DNA from: Onthophagus taurus
Taxonomy: Eukaryota > Arthropoda > Insecta > Coleoptera > Scarabaeidae
Length of the DNA: 64,000 nt
Direction of reading: 5' to 3'
Assembly (NCBI RefSeq): GCF_036711975.1
Contig: NC_091966.1
Coordinates: 31,379,501-31,443,500 of the forward strand
Position 1 is the stretch's first letter; the number at the start of each line of letters is the position of its first letter. The notes below the pieces were generated by a model, which saw only the letters and a program-made list of their open reading frames with translations, was not told the origin of the DNA and ran no database searches. This document shows, piece after piece, positions 21,480-31,756 of this stretch. The translations under genes were made by a program, and so were the position numbers.

Positions 21480-21555
21480 ATTTTTTGTGATGAGCATTAC
21501 CACCAAGATCATTGAGAGTATTGATGATAATTTTGCATGTATTACCTGAGGTTAT
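21480..21555 (+). ncRNA. C/D-box snoRNA in RpL28 intron 3 (anti-28S, possible anti-18S)
   Basis: The boxes are C GTGATGA (21487-21493), a D'-like TTGA (21512-21515), C' TTGATGA (21521-21527) and D CTGA (21546-21549). ACCACCAAGATC (21499-21510) repeats the 28S guide of the intron 1 snoRNA in the same register relative to D', so both would direct the same C. GCATGTATTA (21535-21544), one base before D, is complementary to TAATACATGC of 18S rRNA (from memory), giving a possible second target. The rest of the RNA differs from the intron 1 copy, so this looks like an old paralogue. Confidence 0.78.
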
Positions 21556-21624
21556 TATTATTATGTTTCAATATTATTGTCTTCTTGTGATTGTATCTAA
21601 TTAGAATGTTTAAATATTTTTTAG

Positions 21625-21717
21625 GCCGCCCTTCGCAGAGCATGCGCAATCAGCAGGTCACAAAAGGTCAAGAAGGACAGACAGCAAAGACGCGCTGCTG
21701 TTAAGAAAACTGAATAA
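21625..21717 (+). CDS. RpL28: Ribosomal protein eL28 (RpL28), exon 4
   Basis: The acceptor is TTTTAG|GCCGCC. The exon encodes AALRRACAISRSQKVKKDRQ and QRRAAVKKTE with a stop at 21715-21717. Total protein is 140 residues. An AATAAA signal lies at 21748-21753, about 30 bases after the stop. Confidence 0.94.
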   Translation, partial: AALRRACAISRSQKVKKDRQQRRAAVKKTE

Positions 21718-21929
21718 GTGATGTTTATTTTTTATTTAAAAGATTTCAATAAATATGAAAAATTTTGTAAGGTTTTTTTTTGCGCCCATAACATTTTCCA
21801 GTTTAATGTAAATTTAATAAACTTAATAAAGAGGTACACAAAGATAAAAACAAGGAGATTTTTTAGTAATGTAATCCTTATTAACCATGCTACTATAGCA
21901 GTGGCAAATCAAACAACAAAAGTCCTTAT

Positions 21930-22412
21930 AGTGAGTTTACACATGCATGGATTTAGTGGCGCCAATAAAAACTGGCGCGCCAGTAAAATTAAATTGCATG
22001 TGTAAACATCAACTGGCATGCAAGTTGAAACCATGCATGCATGGATCGGAAAAGTCTGCACCCTTCTGAAATTACTGGCGCCAGTGATGAGTCTAAAACA
22101 TGTAACCATAGCAACATAGGTGAGTGTCCACAAAAATACAAAATTTTTTAATGTCAAATTTAGGTTATGTTTCATTGAATTCAAATTAAATCCCAATTAC
22201 GTTAACACATTCAACGATAACGTATCGTAAGTATCGGTAACGTCGGAAAAGCTCATTCAACATATTGCACTCTGTGCAATACACTTTAAAAATGAAACTG
22301 GCGTGTCACTTATTTTTTACATGAGCCACGCTAGTGGCACATGTAATGTAAACCTTTACTGGCGTGCAAGTAGAACTGGCGCCACTAAATCCATGCATGT
22401 CTAAACTCACCT
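21930..22412. mobile_element. ~480-bp MITE with GTGAGTTTA..GGATTTAGTGGCGCCA termini
   Basis: The left terminus at about 21931 (GTGAGTTTACACATGCATGG followed by ATTTAGTGGCGCCA) is matched by the inverse at about 22375-22412. Internal copies of CTGGCG/CATGCATG add further symmetry. It has no transposase. The insertion is about 180 bp after the RpL28 polyadenylation signal. Confidence 0.8.
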
Positions 22413-23000
22413 TTAGCTTTGTGAAAAAAATGTCAGTTTGAGTTAGGGTTGAAAAAATTTATGTCTATTAAGTTTGACACACGATTTCTAAAAAGAGGAG
22501 TAGAACAATATTCTTGGCAAGTAATTTCAAAAAATGGCCTGTTTAGTCAAGATTCCAAAATGGTAGAACGCTTGCCATCTCTCTTCATAAAAAATATTGC
22601 CCGTCTTTCTGCAAAAAACACGTTATTTAAAAAAATTATACTTTCCTATGCTATTTGTATTTCCTACTTATTTTCTCTTAACTTTATTAGAAGATGTGTC
22701 ACTCAATATCTACGAACTACAAAATGTGGTTTCAACAAAATGGTTACCCTTATGTCTTGCAAAAGGACTGTTTCGAAAAAAGACAAAATTAAACAAAACG
22801 AATTATTAATTTATTTATTACTTTTATTGCATTATTTTCTAAAACTAAAACAAATGATCAAATTGTTTGCTGTCGCATGCATGAAAAGATCTCTTTACTA
22901 TATCATTTCTGCTACGATCTTGGCTTTGAACGTCTTTTGCTGAGAAAGATGAAAGCTAACTAGATAGCGATGTTATTGCTAAATGCTGGTCCCGGATAAC
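22413..23000. other. Unassigned; one open frame not supported as a gene
   Basis: A plus-strand frame at 22449-22943 (164 residues; lysine-, leucine- and phenylalanine-rich with hydrophobic stretches) has the composition expected of AT-rich noncoding DNA. It has no family motif I can recognise. I see nothing else. Confidence 0.3.
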
Positions 23001-23339
23001 TCGGTTTGAACCACTCCCGGGCGTTATCGTCCACCTTTTTGTGAAATAATAATAGAGTTTAAATATTGCGTTTTAGTGCAAATCGTTTTAGTCCGACTTG
23101 TAATCAAAGTTGGCAAAGCTTCAGGGTGGCGACGCGTTCTCGTTAAGGATTGATTATTTGAGAAAACGTGATGAGTCGGAGACCAGAATGAGACGAGGGC
23201 GTTTAGACACTTCTTGCGTGACCAACGGTTTTAGGCCACAGCTGAATTGACTTGTAGGTGCGATCGTCTGATAATCTTCGTTGGAGGAATTGACGTTATT
23301 GCGCAGACCAGCGGCGTTGTCATACTTAGTAGTAGGTAT

Positions 23340-23545
23340 TTGTCGATTGATGACCTTGATTGTTCGACCTTGACCTTCTGTGCCAGGAGGAGGTTCGTCA
23401 ATCGGCAAATAGATGCGATGTGACCTTGACCTTGAGGTTCCGCAAGGAGATCTGTCAATCGGTAAGTAGAGATGAAGGTTCACCCCCATATCATTAATAT
23501 CATACATAAATAGCGCGTGGTTACGGTACCAGCAGCAGTGTGCTT
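23340..23545 (+). promoter_or_regulatory. TATA/Inr core promoter with upstream TGACCTTGA sites
   Basis: An ATAAATAG TATA box (about 23506-23513) lies 30 bases upstream of an initiator-like GCAGTGTG (A at 23537). Upstream lie TGACCTTGA (23351-23359), GACCTTGACCTT (23366-23377) and TGACCTTGACCTTGAGG (23421-23437). In reverse these read TCAAGGTCA, the half-site bound by monomeric nuclear receptors such as FTZ-F1 and ERR. The last two are part of a ~56-bp tandem duplication that also repeats GTCAATCGG. Function is inferred from spacing only. Confidence 0.55.
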
Positions 23546-23712
23546 AATTGTAATCAGTTGTAAGCAGTTAAGTTTAGTTTTTAAATTTAATAACAAGTAA
23601 GTTTAAATAATACATATACGACGTGTAACAACATAACTAATATTATAATGTATATTTAGTAGCATCAAGACATCAGTATTCAAGATCAGCTAATATAAAG
23701 AGGAGCTCTGCA

Positions 23713-24420
23713 ATGGAGCAGCAAAGTGTTGCTAAAAAGTCGAGAAATAGTTCAAATCCGCAAAGCATTTCAATGTTAGAGCAATCGATGTCTGAGGATT
23801 TTTTTAAACATCAGAAGCCGAAAACAAATCGTAATGGGGTGGAGAATAAACATTTGGTAGAGCAATCGATACCTGAGGATTTTTTTAAACAGCAGAAGGC
23901 GAAAACAAACTTCAACGGTTCGCAAAATATATCATTACTTGAGCAACCGACACCTGAAAAGTTTTTTAAACATGAGAAGCCGAAAACAAGCTTTAATGGA
24001 AGTACTGGGATAAACGTACAAAATGGATTTATAGATTGTCAAAATACCACACAAGCGGTAGTTGAAGGGGGTGGTTTGTTACAAGATTTAAGACCATTCA
24101 TAATGATAATGAAGTGGTTACAAGAATTGATAATATTGAAACTATAATGAATATACCGGAAAATATAACGGATGGATGTAGAGGACCGCTTTATTCAGAA
24201 ACAATATATAGTTTAAATAAAAGTCGTACTAAGTGGGTGTCAGCAGGGTTGTGTGCAGAATTGCACTTTGACCCAGTGGTAAAATTAATGGGAAAAGGTC
24301 AATGTTTAACATTAACCGAAAACGATTGCAATAATATTATAGTTTATACTAAGTCATCAATTATCAATAACAAACAGTTTTGGAAGAACACCATCACATT
24401 TAGTGTTGTGTAATATTAAT
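23713..24420 (+). pseudogene. Unidentified coding unit with triplicated motif, frame broken
   Basis: The first frame (23713-24147) begins MEQQSVAKKSRNSS. It contains three imperfect ~30-residue repeats of the pattern LEQ-S/P-x-x-E-D/K-FFK-x-x-K-x-KT-x-x-NG (about residues 22-98). Coding sense then appears to shift to another frame (24114-24413), with TKWVSAGLCAELHFDP and GKGQCLTLTENDCNNI. The two frames overlap by 34 bases, so a frameshift has probably occurred. The TATA/Inr promoter lies about 180 bases upstream. I do not recognise the family. A transposon gene or an old viral insertion is possible, and a lineage-specific host gene is less likely. Confidence 0.4.
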
Positions 24421-25155
24421 ATATCCTGTGATTGGATAGAAAACATTCGAAATGTTTTAAAGTTAGAGAGAGAGGAGGTGAATGTGTTTACATAGCATAT
24501 GATTCTTTACATGAACTCTGGAAAACAGCAGATTTAGCATCAAATCCCTTGAAATTATTGAAAAGTTTAAAAGATGCGATTTAATGGTAATATCCTGCAA
24601 AGTCACTATATTGTGCCTCCGCTGGATTACAATTTTAATAACTTTAGTTAAGTAATATGTATACCTAATTGAATGGCTAGGTTGCTTGATATCACTTAGT
24701 GTCCCCAAATTGCTCTGTAGAGAATAAATATTGTGCCATGCAATAGACACCATACTGCATCCACATCGCTAAAAGCTATAACCACGCAAAATTCGCGGTA
24801 TTTTTCCGACGAGTTGATCCTATTGATGCTCAGAGGCTCTACACATAAAAAAACTAAAATTAGAATCATTGTTTGCTACATATTTGAAAACTACATTGCC
24901 CTCATTTGTGGCCAGTCTATCCGCAATGGAAATATTTCTCTTCAAACGTTGCTAAAAATTATATTTTTCTCCTGTTTTCTCCAAATGTTTAAAATGTATT
25001 TATCAGGTATTAACATTATCTTTTTAGGCTATAACAATAAATCAATTAAACTTAGAAGATTTAAATAATTTTATTTTTCCTTATATTATTTAAAAAGATT
25101 ACAAAAGAATAACATAATTTAAAGAAATTTTAGTTTTGTTATCTTTCATCTCCAT
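24421..25155. other. Unassigned AT-rich sequence and MED23 3' flank
   Basis: No gene is supported here. Minus-strand AATAAA motifs for MED23 lie at 25075-25070 and across its stop codon. The first part may continue the broken unit before it. Confidence 0.4.
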
Positions 25156-28100
25156 TTATTGTGAAGTTACTGTACTAGCAGTAACAGTTACCATGGGTGG
25201 TGGTGGAGGTGGAACAGGTGTGGTAACAATTTCATCAAGATTAACGATAAATCTAAGTCTTTTTTGCAACTTGGGTCTCAATTTTCGTACGATAACTTCA
25301 AGTTCTTTTTTCAAACTATCTCCAACAAACATATATTTAATATGATACAAAAAATCGCAGATGGGGTCGAGGTATTTCCATTCTTCTTGTGCTTGATCAA
25401 CTTGCGCCACCAATTCGTATAAAGGTACCACAATTTCTGTTACGATTCTTGCCAAAAATGGACCAATTAGATGACATATGTACAATAATTGATATTCGGA
25501 TTGAATTATCGGCGGTAGTTTGTCTTTTATCCATGTAGGTACCGTTGCCATTTGTCCGGGAGCTGCATGATGCCAAATTGAATGAGCCAAAGCCAAATGA
25601 TGACTATAACGATTTTGTAAATAACCAGAATGTGTTAATGTGAAATTGAATAAAGTATACGGAGAATTGGTCCATTTCCACGTTTGTAAATCCATAAGAA
25701 TTGAGTATAAACGATCTAAAAGTATAGACCAATAACTTGTTGGTAAAGCTGTTAAAATTAATCCGATTGCGTTTATATATTTATGAATTTGATCTTGTGG
25801 AATAACGGTGAATCCTTTTGTTATAACATCTAACAGGTTATTAGCGACTGCAACCGCTCCTGAGGGTAAAGCTAATAATTCCGCACAAGTTGTGTATAAA
25901 ATATGAGCCCCGGCGTTTGCAAATTCATTAAATCTCCAATCGATTCCGGCTATTGGACCGAGATATACTCCAGATAAAGTATCGACAACTCTTTTAACGA
26001 GTTTTACGAAATAATCAAGGTTAGGTTCCCATATTTCATCAGCTGGGGTGTTTAAATATAATTGATATTGTTCCGATAAAATTTCTTTGTAAGCACCTAA
26101 AACGGCGGCAACAAGTTTTTTCTTCAAAGGTGGTCGATCCCAAAGTTTTCTTTCGTAATAATGCAAGGTGTTGTATAAATGAGTCACCGGTCGATCGTGA
26201 AATTTATATAAACAACCTAAATGTTCAAGAAGTATTTCCAAACTCTTCGTTACTTGAGGGATCTCTAAGAAGCGGTGAGTTATAATATCAAAAACCGGTA
26301 AAAATCTTAAACAAACGTTCCCAAAATACGGGTTATATTTAGGTAATGTATGTTCGCCGCTGGTTTCGTCTGGTGCAAACTTTTCTGGATATTTTCTATG
26401 AAATTCTAAATGTTTTTCGTGCCAATTCATTTGGTTCCAATGATCCGGAGTATTATCTTTAACAAAATCTTGTACTCTATTACGGAATTCGTATGCTTTC
26501 AATAGAACCAATTGTATTAAAAACGAACACACTTGAGCTTCACTTCCTTCTTGCGTCCTCAAAGCTAAACACAACACCAGTCTATCTATCGTTACAATAT
26601 TATATTTCCAAATCATTTCGTTAATCGTATCGACGCATTTATTGACGTGTTGTCCCCCAGCTGAGTTGGTAAACTCAAAAACGAGACAATCACAAAATTT
26701 TCTGAGATGAGCCGACAAAGCTCGCGCTCCAATTCGCTCCAAAATCTTATAAGCAATTGGACTGATATGTTCAGTTTCTAACAGCATTTTCCATAAGAGA
26801 CAAAGAAATAATGGTGGCGAACTTGGAACACCAAAGTGAGCTAAAATATCGTTTTCGTTATTCATCGAAGCCCATTTTCGGTATTCTTCGTCGATTGCTT
26901 TTTTTAATTGGGGTTTATTTTCTTTTGGAACTGGATGTTGTTGGAAAAATTTCGCCATCGCTTCCGGAAAACACTCCAATGTATGAGCGGCCCATGCGTG
27001 AGGTGTACTTTGAGCAATCGAAGCTAACAATTCGGTACACCAAGACCCATCAGCACCAGTAACATGCGTAGCTCTTGCTAAAGTTAAAACCAAAACTCGA
27101 TTTAATTCCTCCGATTCAGCGGAAACTAAAGTTTTTGGTTCAGATAAAAAACTAGAAAGTTTTGGTTGAACTTCCCCAGATCCCAACCCAGTTATCAACC
27201 TCAAAGCGGTTGATTCAACGCATAAATGTAACTGCGTGTGATTAGCTTGAGGGCCAGCTGCTAAAGAGTGTAAGTGACTTAATAATTGTACTCTATAATG
27301 AGGATGAATATGATGTATGCGATAACTAAACATTTCTAAAAGTGTGTAAAGTGTTGCCCATGCGTGTGCTTTATAAACAGTTGGTAATAATTGACTAATA
27401 AATCCTTTAATTCCCAAAGATTCGATTTCTGTATAAACCAACAACCGACTGTAAGTTTCAACCAACGCGGGTGCTAACGCAACTCCCGCTTTTTGTTGAG
27501 CTAACTTCATCACATGAGTCACAATGCTATGAATAAGACTCATTTTTGAATGAATCGTTAACGAGTCAAGTACAGCCATTGAAAGAGGTGCCGAAGGAGG
27601 TGTTGGACTCTTTGACCCTTGAACGCTCTCAACCAAAGCTGCCATCGGTTTACTAAAAACATCTTGATTCGTAGAATACGCATTACACAAAAGAATAATC
27701 CGATAATCAGGTCCCATTGTTAATGGGGCATTACCCGGTGGTAAAAGATGTTGTAAAAATTCATATTGAGCGCGTAATTTCTTTGGGATCGGTGCGTTTT
27801 GTAATGGGTGTCCTTCAACTTGGGCTTTTTTAGTTAAATGAATCCATGTACACGTCATCGCCATTTGTCTTGTACATTGTGGTTGGGTGACATCGAAAGC
27901 TGGGGGAGTCTCATCTTCGGGATAAAATAATTCGTATAATTTTAAAACCGGGAGAAAATTGCTTAGAGGATTTCGATGAATCGCACCGGAAATAAATTGT
28001 AATAACACCCACATCAATTGATCGCGTCCTCTTTTATATTCCTTACCTTGCAATCGATCGACAAGGGCTAACACAATATTTTGAAAATTAGCAAAATAAA

Positions 28101-29130
28101 ACAAAATGAAATAAATCAATTGCGACGAAAGATGTAACCATAGCCCTTGCGAAATATTATCATTAACATCATTTTCACTTTTATCCATTGCTAAAATGAC
28201 TAATTCAATAATTTGCTCTTCTAAAGCAGCGCAATGTTGGCGATGTTGTTTTTGTAAACCCAACATTCCACAAACCATGTCCCTTGAGTATGGCTGTTCA
28301 ATTACATAACGCAATAAACCACTTTGTTTTTGTAATACATCAGGTTCGTAAGGTAAAGTTCCTTTTATTGTGTATCTTAAAGTAATTGGATCTAATTTCC
28401 AAGGATTTACAAGATGTTCAGGACATCCACTATGTTCAACGACAGGTCTCATCTCTCCATGTCCTATAACAGATACCATTTGAGCACAAAATCGAAAACT
28501 TTCGATATACTTAATAAATAATCCGCTTAATCTCCAATGAGGAAATTCGCTGTACGATTTTTGAAGCTCATTTACTAAGAGATAACCAGGTAATAAACAT
28601 TGATCTCTATCCATAATTTTACGTACCAACTCAGTTAAAATCATCATTAAAGGGTTTTGCCCAACACTTATACTATTAGGTATAGTTTTAGCTTTTTCAC
28701 AACAGCCTCGCATTATTTCTCTCACTCCTTTGTACTCGACCAAATCAATCGTATTTAAAATTAACTTAAAACATTGCATCCAAAAATCCGAATTGGTCAT
28801 TTGAAGTTGTTCAAAAGTAATTACTTGTTCGCACACTAATCTAGCTGGTAAAGCATTCGTTCGTATCAACCTTTCCAATAACTCCAATAATAATTGTAAT
28901 TGACTTTCCGAGCATACTTTCAAAGTTAAAGCCACTGTTAAGTAATGTTTTATCGCCGCTTCCGTTTGGTCTTGATTCATTCGTTTAAAAGCCGCTGTTA
29001 AATCCAAAACCCATCCTTTCTTCTTGTTTTCTTCATTCTCCGGGCGGTGTTTTACAAAACAGGCGAAAGCTTCTTGCACATTTTCAGCGTAAAGGATATC
29101 GTTTATAACTTTATTTAAGGAATCAGTCAT
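25156..29130 (-). CDS. MED23: Mediator complex subunit 23 (MED23)
   Basis: MED23 (Sur2) is a large Mediator tail subunit that receives activator signals, notably from MAPK-regulated ETS factors, and passes them to RNA polymerase II. The frame is 1324 residues in one exon, close to the roughly 1370 of human MED23. The N-terminus MTDSLNKVINDILYAENVQE and blocks such as PHWRLSGLFIKYIESFRFCA, YSRDMVCGMLGLQKQHR, DWRFNEFANAGAHILYTTCA and PTWIKDKLPPIIQSEYQLLY fit the family. It is all-helical with no catalytic site. The C-terminus ends in a proline run (VPPPPPPMVTVTAS). TTTGAGGTTAG lies about 105 bases upstream (29233-29243). The absence of introns across 4 kb is notable. Confidence 0.96.
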   Translation of the reverse strand: MTDSLNKVINDILYAENVQEAFACFVKHRPENEENKKKGWVLDLTAAFKRMNQDQTEAAIKHYLTVALTLKVCSESQLQLLLELLERLIRTNALPARLVCEQVITFEQLQMTNSDFWMQCFKLILNTIDLVEYKGVREIMRGCCEKAKTIPNSISVGQNPLMMILTELVRKIMDRDQCLLPGYLLVNELQKSYSEFPHWRLSGLFIKYIESFRFCAQMVSVIGHGEMRPVVEHSGCPEHLVNPWKLDPITLRYTIKGTLPYEPDVLQKQSGLLRYVIEQPYSRDMVCGMLGLQKQHRQHCAALEEQIIELVILAMDKSENDVNDNISQGLWLHLSSQLIYFILFYFANFQNIVLALVDRLQGKEYKRGRDQLMWVLLQFISGAIHRNPLSNFLPVLKLYELFYPEDETPPAFDVTQPQCTRQMAMTCTWIHLTKKAQVEGHPLQNAPIPKKLRAQYEFLQHLLPPGNAPLTMGPDYRIILLCNAYSTNQDVFSKPMAALVESVQGSKSPTPPSAPLSMAVLDSLTIHSKMSLIHSIVTHVMKLAQQKAGVALAPALVETYSRLLVYTEIESLGIKGFISQLLPTVYKAHAWATLYTLLEMFSYRIHHIHPHYRVQLLSHLHSLAAGPQANHTQLHLCVESTALRLITGLGSGEVQPKLSSFLSEPKTLVSAESEELNRVLVLTLARATHVTGADGSWCTELLASIAQSTPHAWAAHTLECFPEAMAKFFQQHPVPKENKPQLKKAIDEEYRKWASMNNENDILAHFGVPSSPPLFLCLLWKMLLETEHISPIAYKILERIGARALSAHLRKFCDCLVFEFTNSAGGQHVNKCVDTINEMIWKYNIVTIDRLVLCLALRTQEGSEAQVCSFLIQLVLLKAYEFRNRVQDFVKDNTPDHWNQMNWHEKHLEFHRKYPEKFAPDETSGEHTLPKYNPYFGNVCLRFLPVFDIITHRFLEIPQVTKSLEILLEHLGCLYKFHDRPVTHLYNTLHYYERKLWDRPPLKKKLVAAVLGAYKEILSEQYQLYLNTPADEIWEPNLDYFVKLVKRVVDTLSGVYLGPIAGIDWRFNEFANAGAHILYTTCAELLALPSGAVAVANNLLDVITKGFTVIPQDQIHKYINAIGLILTALPTSYWSILLDRLYSILMDLQTWKWTNSPYTLFNFTLTHSGYLQNRYSHHLALAHSIWHHAAPGQMATVPTWIKDKLPPIIQSEYQLLYICHLIGPFLARIVTEIVVPLYELVAQVDQAQEEWKYLDPICDFLYHIKYMFVGDSLKKELEVIVRKLRPKLQKRLRFIVNLDEIVTTPVPPPPPPMVTVTASTVTSQ

Positions 29131-30660
29131 TTTTATAGATGTTATTTAACCGCTTTTAATTAGTTTCTTCGATTCATTTCTCGATATATTTGTGTTATCG
29201 TGTTATTTTGATTATTTAAATACTAAACAAGTTTTGAGGTTAGTTATTTTTATGTGAATTTCTCAGTTGATTTGTCAGGTTGGGTTATGTTTTGGATTCT
29301 AATGGCGGGATATTTAAAAATTTATTAATTTATTATTGTAATAAATATAAAGTTATAATTATAAACTAAAATAATTATTAATATTTTTATTGTTAATATT
29401 ACAAATCGTTTTATTTAATTATTTTGAATGATGAAGTTCTAAATATCTCTTATAAAGTTTGACAACAGATGGCATCACAATATAAATCTTTTAAAATAAC
29501 TTTTATATTTAATAAATTTGCAATATTATTTATCAAAAGTTAATTTTTGGCATAAATCTTCATTCTCTTAAGAAACTAAAGATAAACATTCAATAAATCA
29601 ATCTTTCATCTTATTATTTATTTTAGTTAATTAACAATTTATTACTTTCGCAATATAGGCAACCAATGTTGCTATATAACTATATGCGTCATCTAAAATT
29701 TTAGTTTTGAATCATTTTATTCTTAAATAATTATAATTAATAGGAAAATTAAAGTATGGTTTTACATTTCTATTGAAAATTATATATTACGCAATTGCCC
29801 CCATAAGTTTGCACCTTATTCCGTCATTAAATATTAATATTTAAGTAATAGCTCTGTATTACCGATTTCGGGGAATTTTTCAAGCGGGAATTTTAAAAAA
29901 AATTTAGGTTTTATAAATTAATATTTGTTACTTTGAATAATATTAATACTTTTCCTAGTTGTTTCTTTTGCTGCAATTTATTGTATATTACATTTTAATT
30001 TTAATAATGTTAAAAAAATGTTGGAAATTTAAAAATAATAAATATAAAAATGGAAATAATTTAAAATAATATAACATTTATTATTAATAATTTAAGTAAT
30101 TTCTACTTAAACATTTTATTTGTAAATAACTTTTTTGTGTTTTTAATTTATTTGGTGATTTTGACATTTGTTATTTTTAGCGCCCAATTTAAAAGATTAA
30201 GAAATTTTTTGAAATGGGATTTAAATCTTTACAGGTTTATAAATTACATTTTGAAATATATTGTTTGTTAAAACATATGTTGTTGATAATTTTTTATTAA
30301 AGATCACGTACATTTTTTTATTTACAATTTAATAGCCATTTTTGTAATAACCTTAAACAAAAAATCAATAGAAAACAAATCATATTTCAAAACATACATT
30401 AGTAGGCTTTGTTTATTAATGTTTTGTAATTTGAGTGGCCAAGTTTTAAGTTAAAAAGACACTCGTTTTGATCAGATAAACAAGATCGTTCTCGCAAGAT
30501 AAACATTTTAATCATATCTACAAATTGAAACATTTTCAATAGTTTTATATAACAAATTTGTAATAATATCTGGTTACTTGGTGCGTTTTTAATTTCGCTT
30601 GATTCATTTGATTGCATCTTTGTTTAAATGTGCGCGCGCAACTCATTTCGCACTTGTTTT
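29131..30660. other. AT-rich intergenic region between MED23 and the BTB gene
   Basis: No gene or transposon is recognised. The MED23 promoter is presumably at 29131-29300, where a TTTGAGGTTAG motif is seen at 29233-29243. The remainder is very AT-rich and has no repeat structure that I could see. Confidence 0.5.
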
Positions 30661-30817
30661 GAGTCAGCCAACTCGGATCCTCTCGGTCAGTCAATAATTT
30701 CATGGCCAATTGTCCGTGCGCGTTCGCTCTCTCGATTTTCCCTTTAAAAAAACTTTACAATGTAAATGAAAATATTAAATAAAATAGAAAAAAATCGTTT
30801 TCGTGTAGTGTTTTACA
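30661..30817 (+). promoter_or_regulatory. BTB-gene promoter with TCAGTC initiator
   Basis: TCAGTC at 30687-30692 fits the arthropod initiator consensus (A at 30689). It sits in an unusually GC-rich patch (30630-30740) within AT-rich flanks, 129 bases before the start codon. No TATA box is seen at -30. A perfect DPE is not seen either. Confidence 0.45.
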
Positions 30818-31555
30818 ATGGATTCCGGTCTAGGTAGTGATGAAGAACGCCGAGGAAGAACCACTAAAGAACAAAAACAGAGGCATAATCAACAATTATT
30901 AACCGGGTGTTTTATAAACGGTGGTGGAATTGATAGTGTTAGAAGTGATGGTGGTGGTGAAAATGATATCCCCATTAACACTAACGGGGATATGGCTAGA
31001 AGAAGTCACCACGAAAGACGTCAAGGGGCGTTACTTTTTCAAACTTCAATACCCCAATACTCAACGATGCACATGCCCGAATGTAGCCCCCCAGATACCC
31101 CTTATAATTCAATAGTCCACATTGAAGATGAACCACCACCGCAAGAAATCGAACAACACAAAGCCCCGTTACGATTTTACGTTGACTTAAGTGAAGTTGA
31201 AGACCCCGAACCCCCAATCCCACCACCTTCAACATCTGCGAAAAAAAATATTTTTTCGATGGTCATTGATTTTCAAGCTCCCAAAAAGGATATGCCCAAA
31301 AATTTAAGACGAAGTAGGGGTGGTTCTGCCGCTAGTAGTAGTAGCAATGGAGATTCCAACGGGGGTGGAATGAAAAACGGTGGTGAATCTTCTAATGGGC
31401 ATCAATCAAACGGCGAATCTTCCGATTATAACGGAGAGGGATGTTCGAAAACTTTAAGAAAGGGGGTTAGTGAAGAAATAAAAGATGAAGATGAGGTTCG
31501 AATCAGCCCAGAAAGTGTTAAACATTCCAATTCGGTTGAACCAGAAACTAAACAG
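30818..31555 (+). CDS. BTB/POZ domain protein, first coding exon
   Basis: This exon encodes 246 mostly disordered residues starting MDSGLGSDEERRGRTTKEQK. Low-complexity glycine/serine/asparagine runs dominate after residue 165. Two ordered-looking blocks, PLRFYVDLSEVEDPEPP (about 116-132) and KNIFSMVIDFQAPKKD (about 143-158), may be short binding motifs. The exon ends CAG|GTGAG at 31555, phase 0. The next recognisable exon, at 57226, also starts in phase 0, which supports but does not prove a direct splice. Other exons may be hidden in the intron. The frame beyond 31555 is read-through. Confidence 0.75.
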
Positions 31556-31756
31556 GTGAGATTACATTCTAATAAATTGATTTTAAATTATTATAACCTC
31601 AAAATTTTCATGTGACGTTTTGAATAATAACCTCAAAATTATTTTTGACATGTAATACGTCAAAAAATTAACTGTCAAATTTTTTTTACTTGTTATGAAA
31701 ATAACTAATTATGATGGTTACATATATGTATATCAGTTATCTTATAATATTTAAAT

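Noticed and set aside
22449..22943. 164-residue open frame as a gene
   Set aside because: Composition is that of AT-rich noncoding DNA, with no recognisable motif, splice context or promoter. It follows directly after a MITE.
31495..31504. GGTTCGAATC resembling a tRNA T-loop
   Set aside because: It lies in the coding frame of BTB exon 1 and no acceptor, D or anticodon arms surround it.
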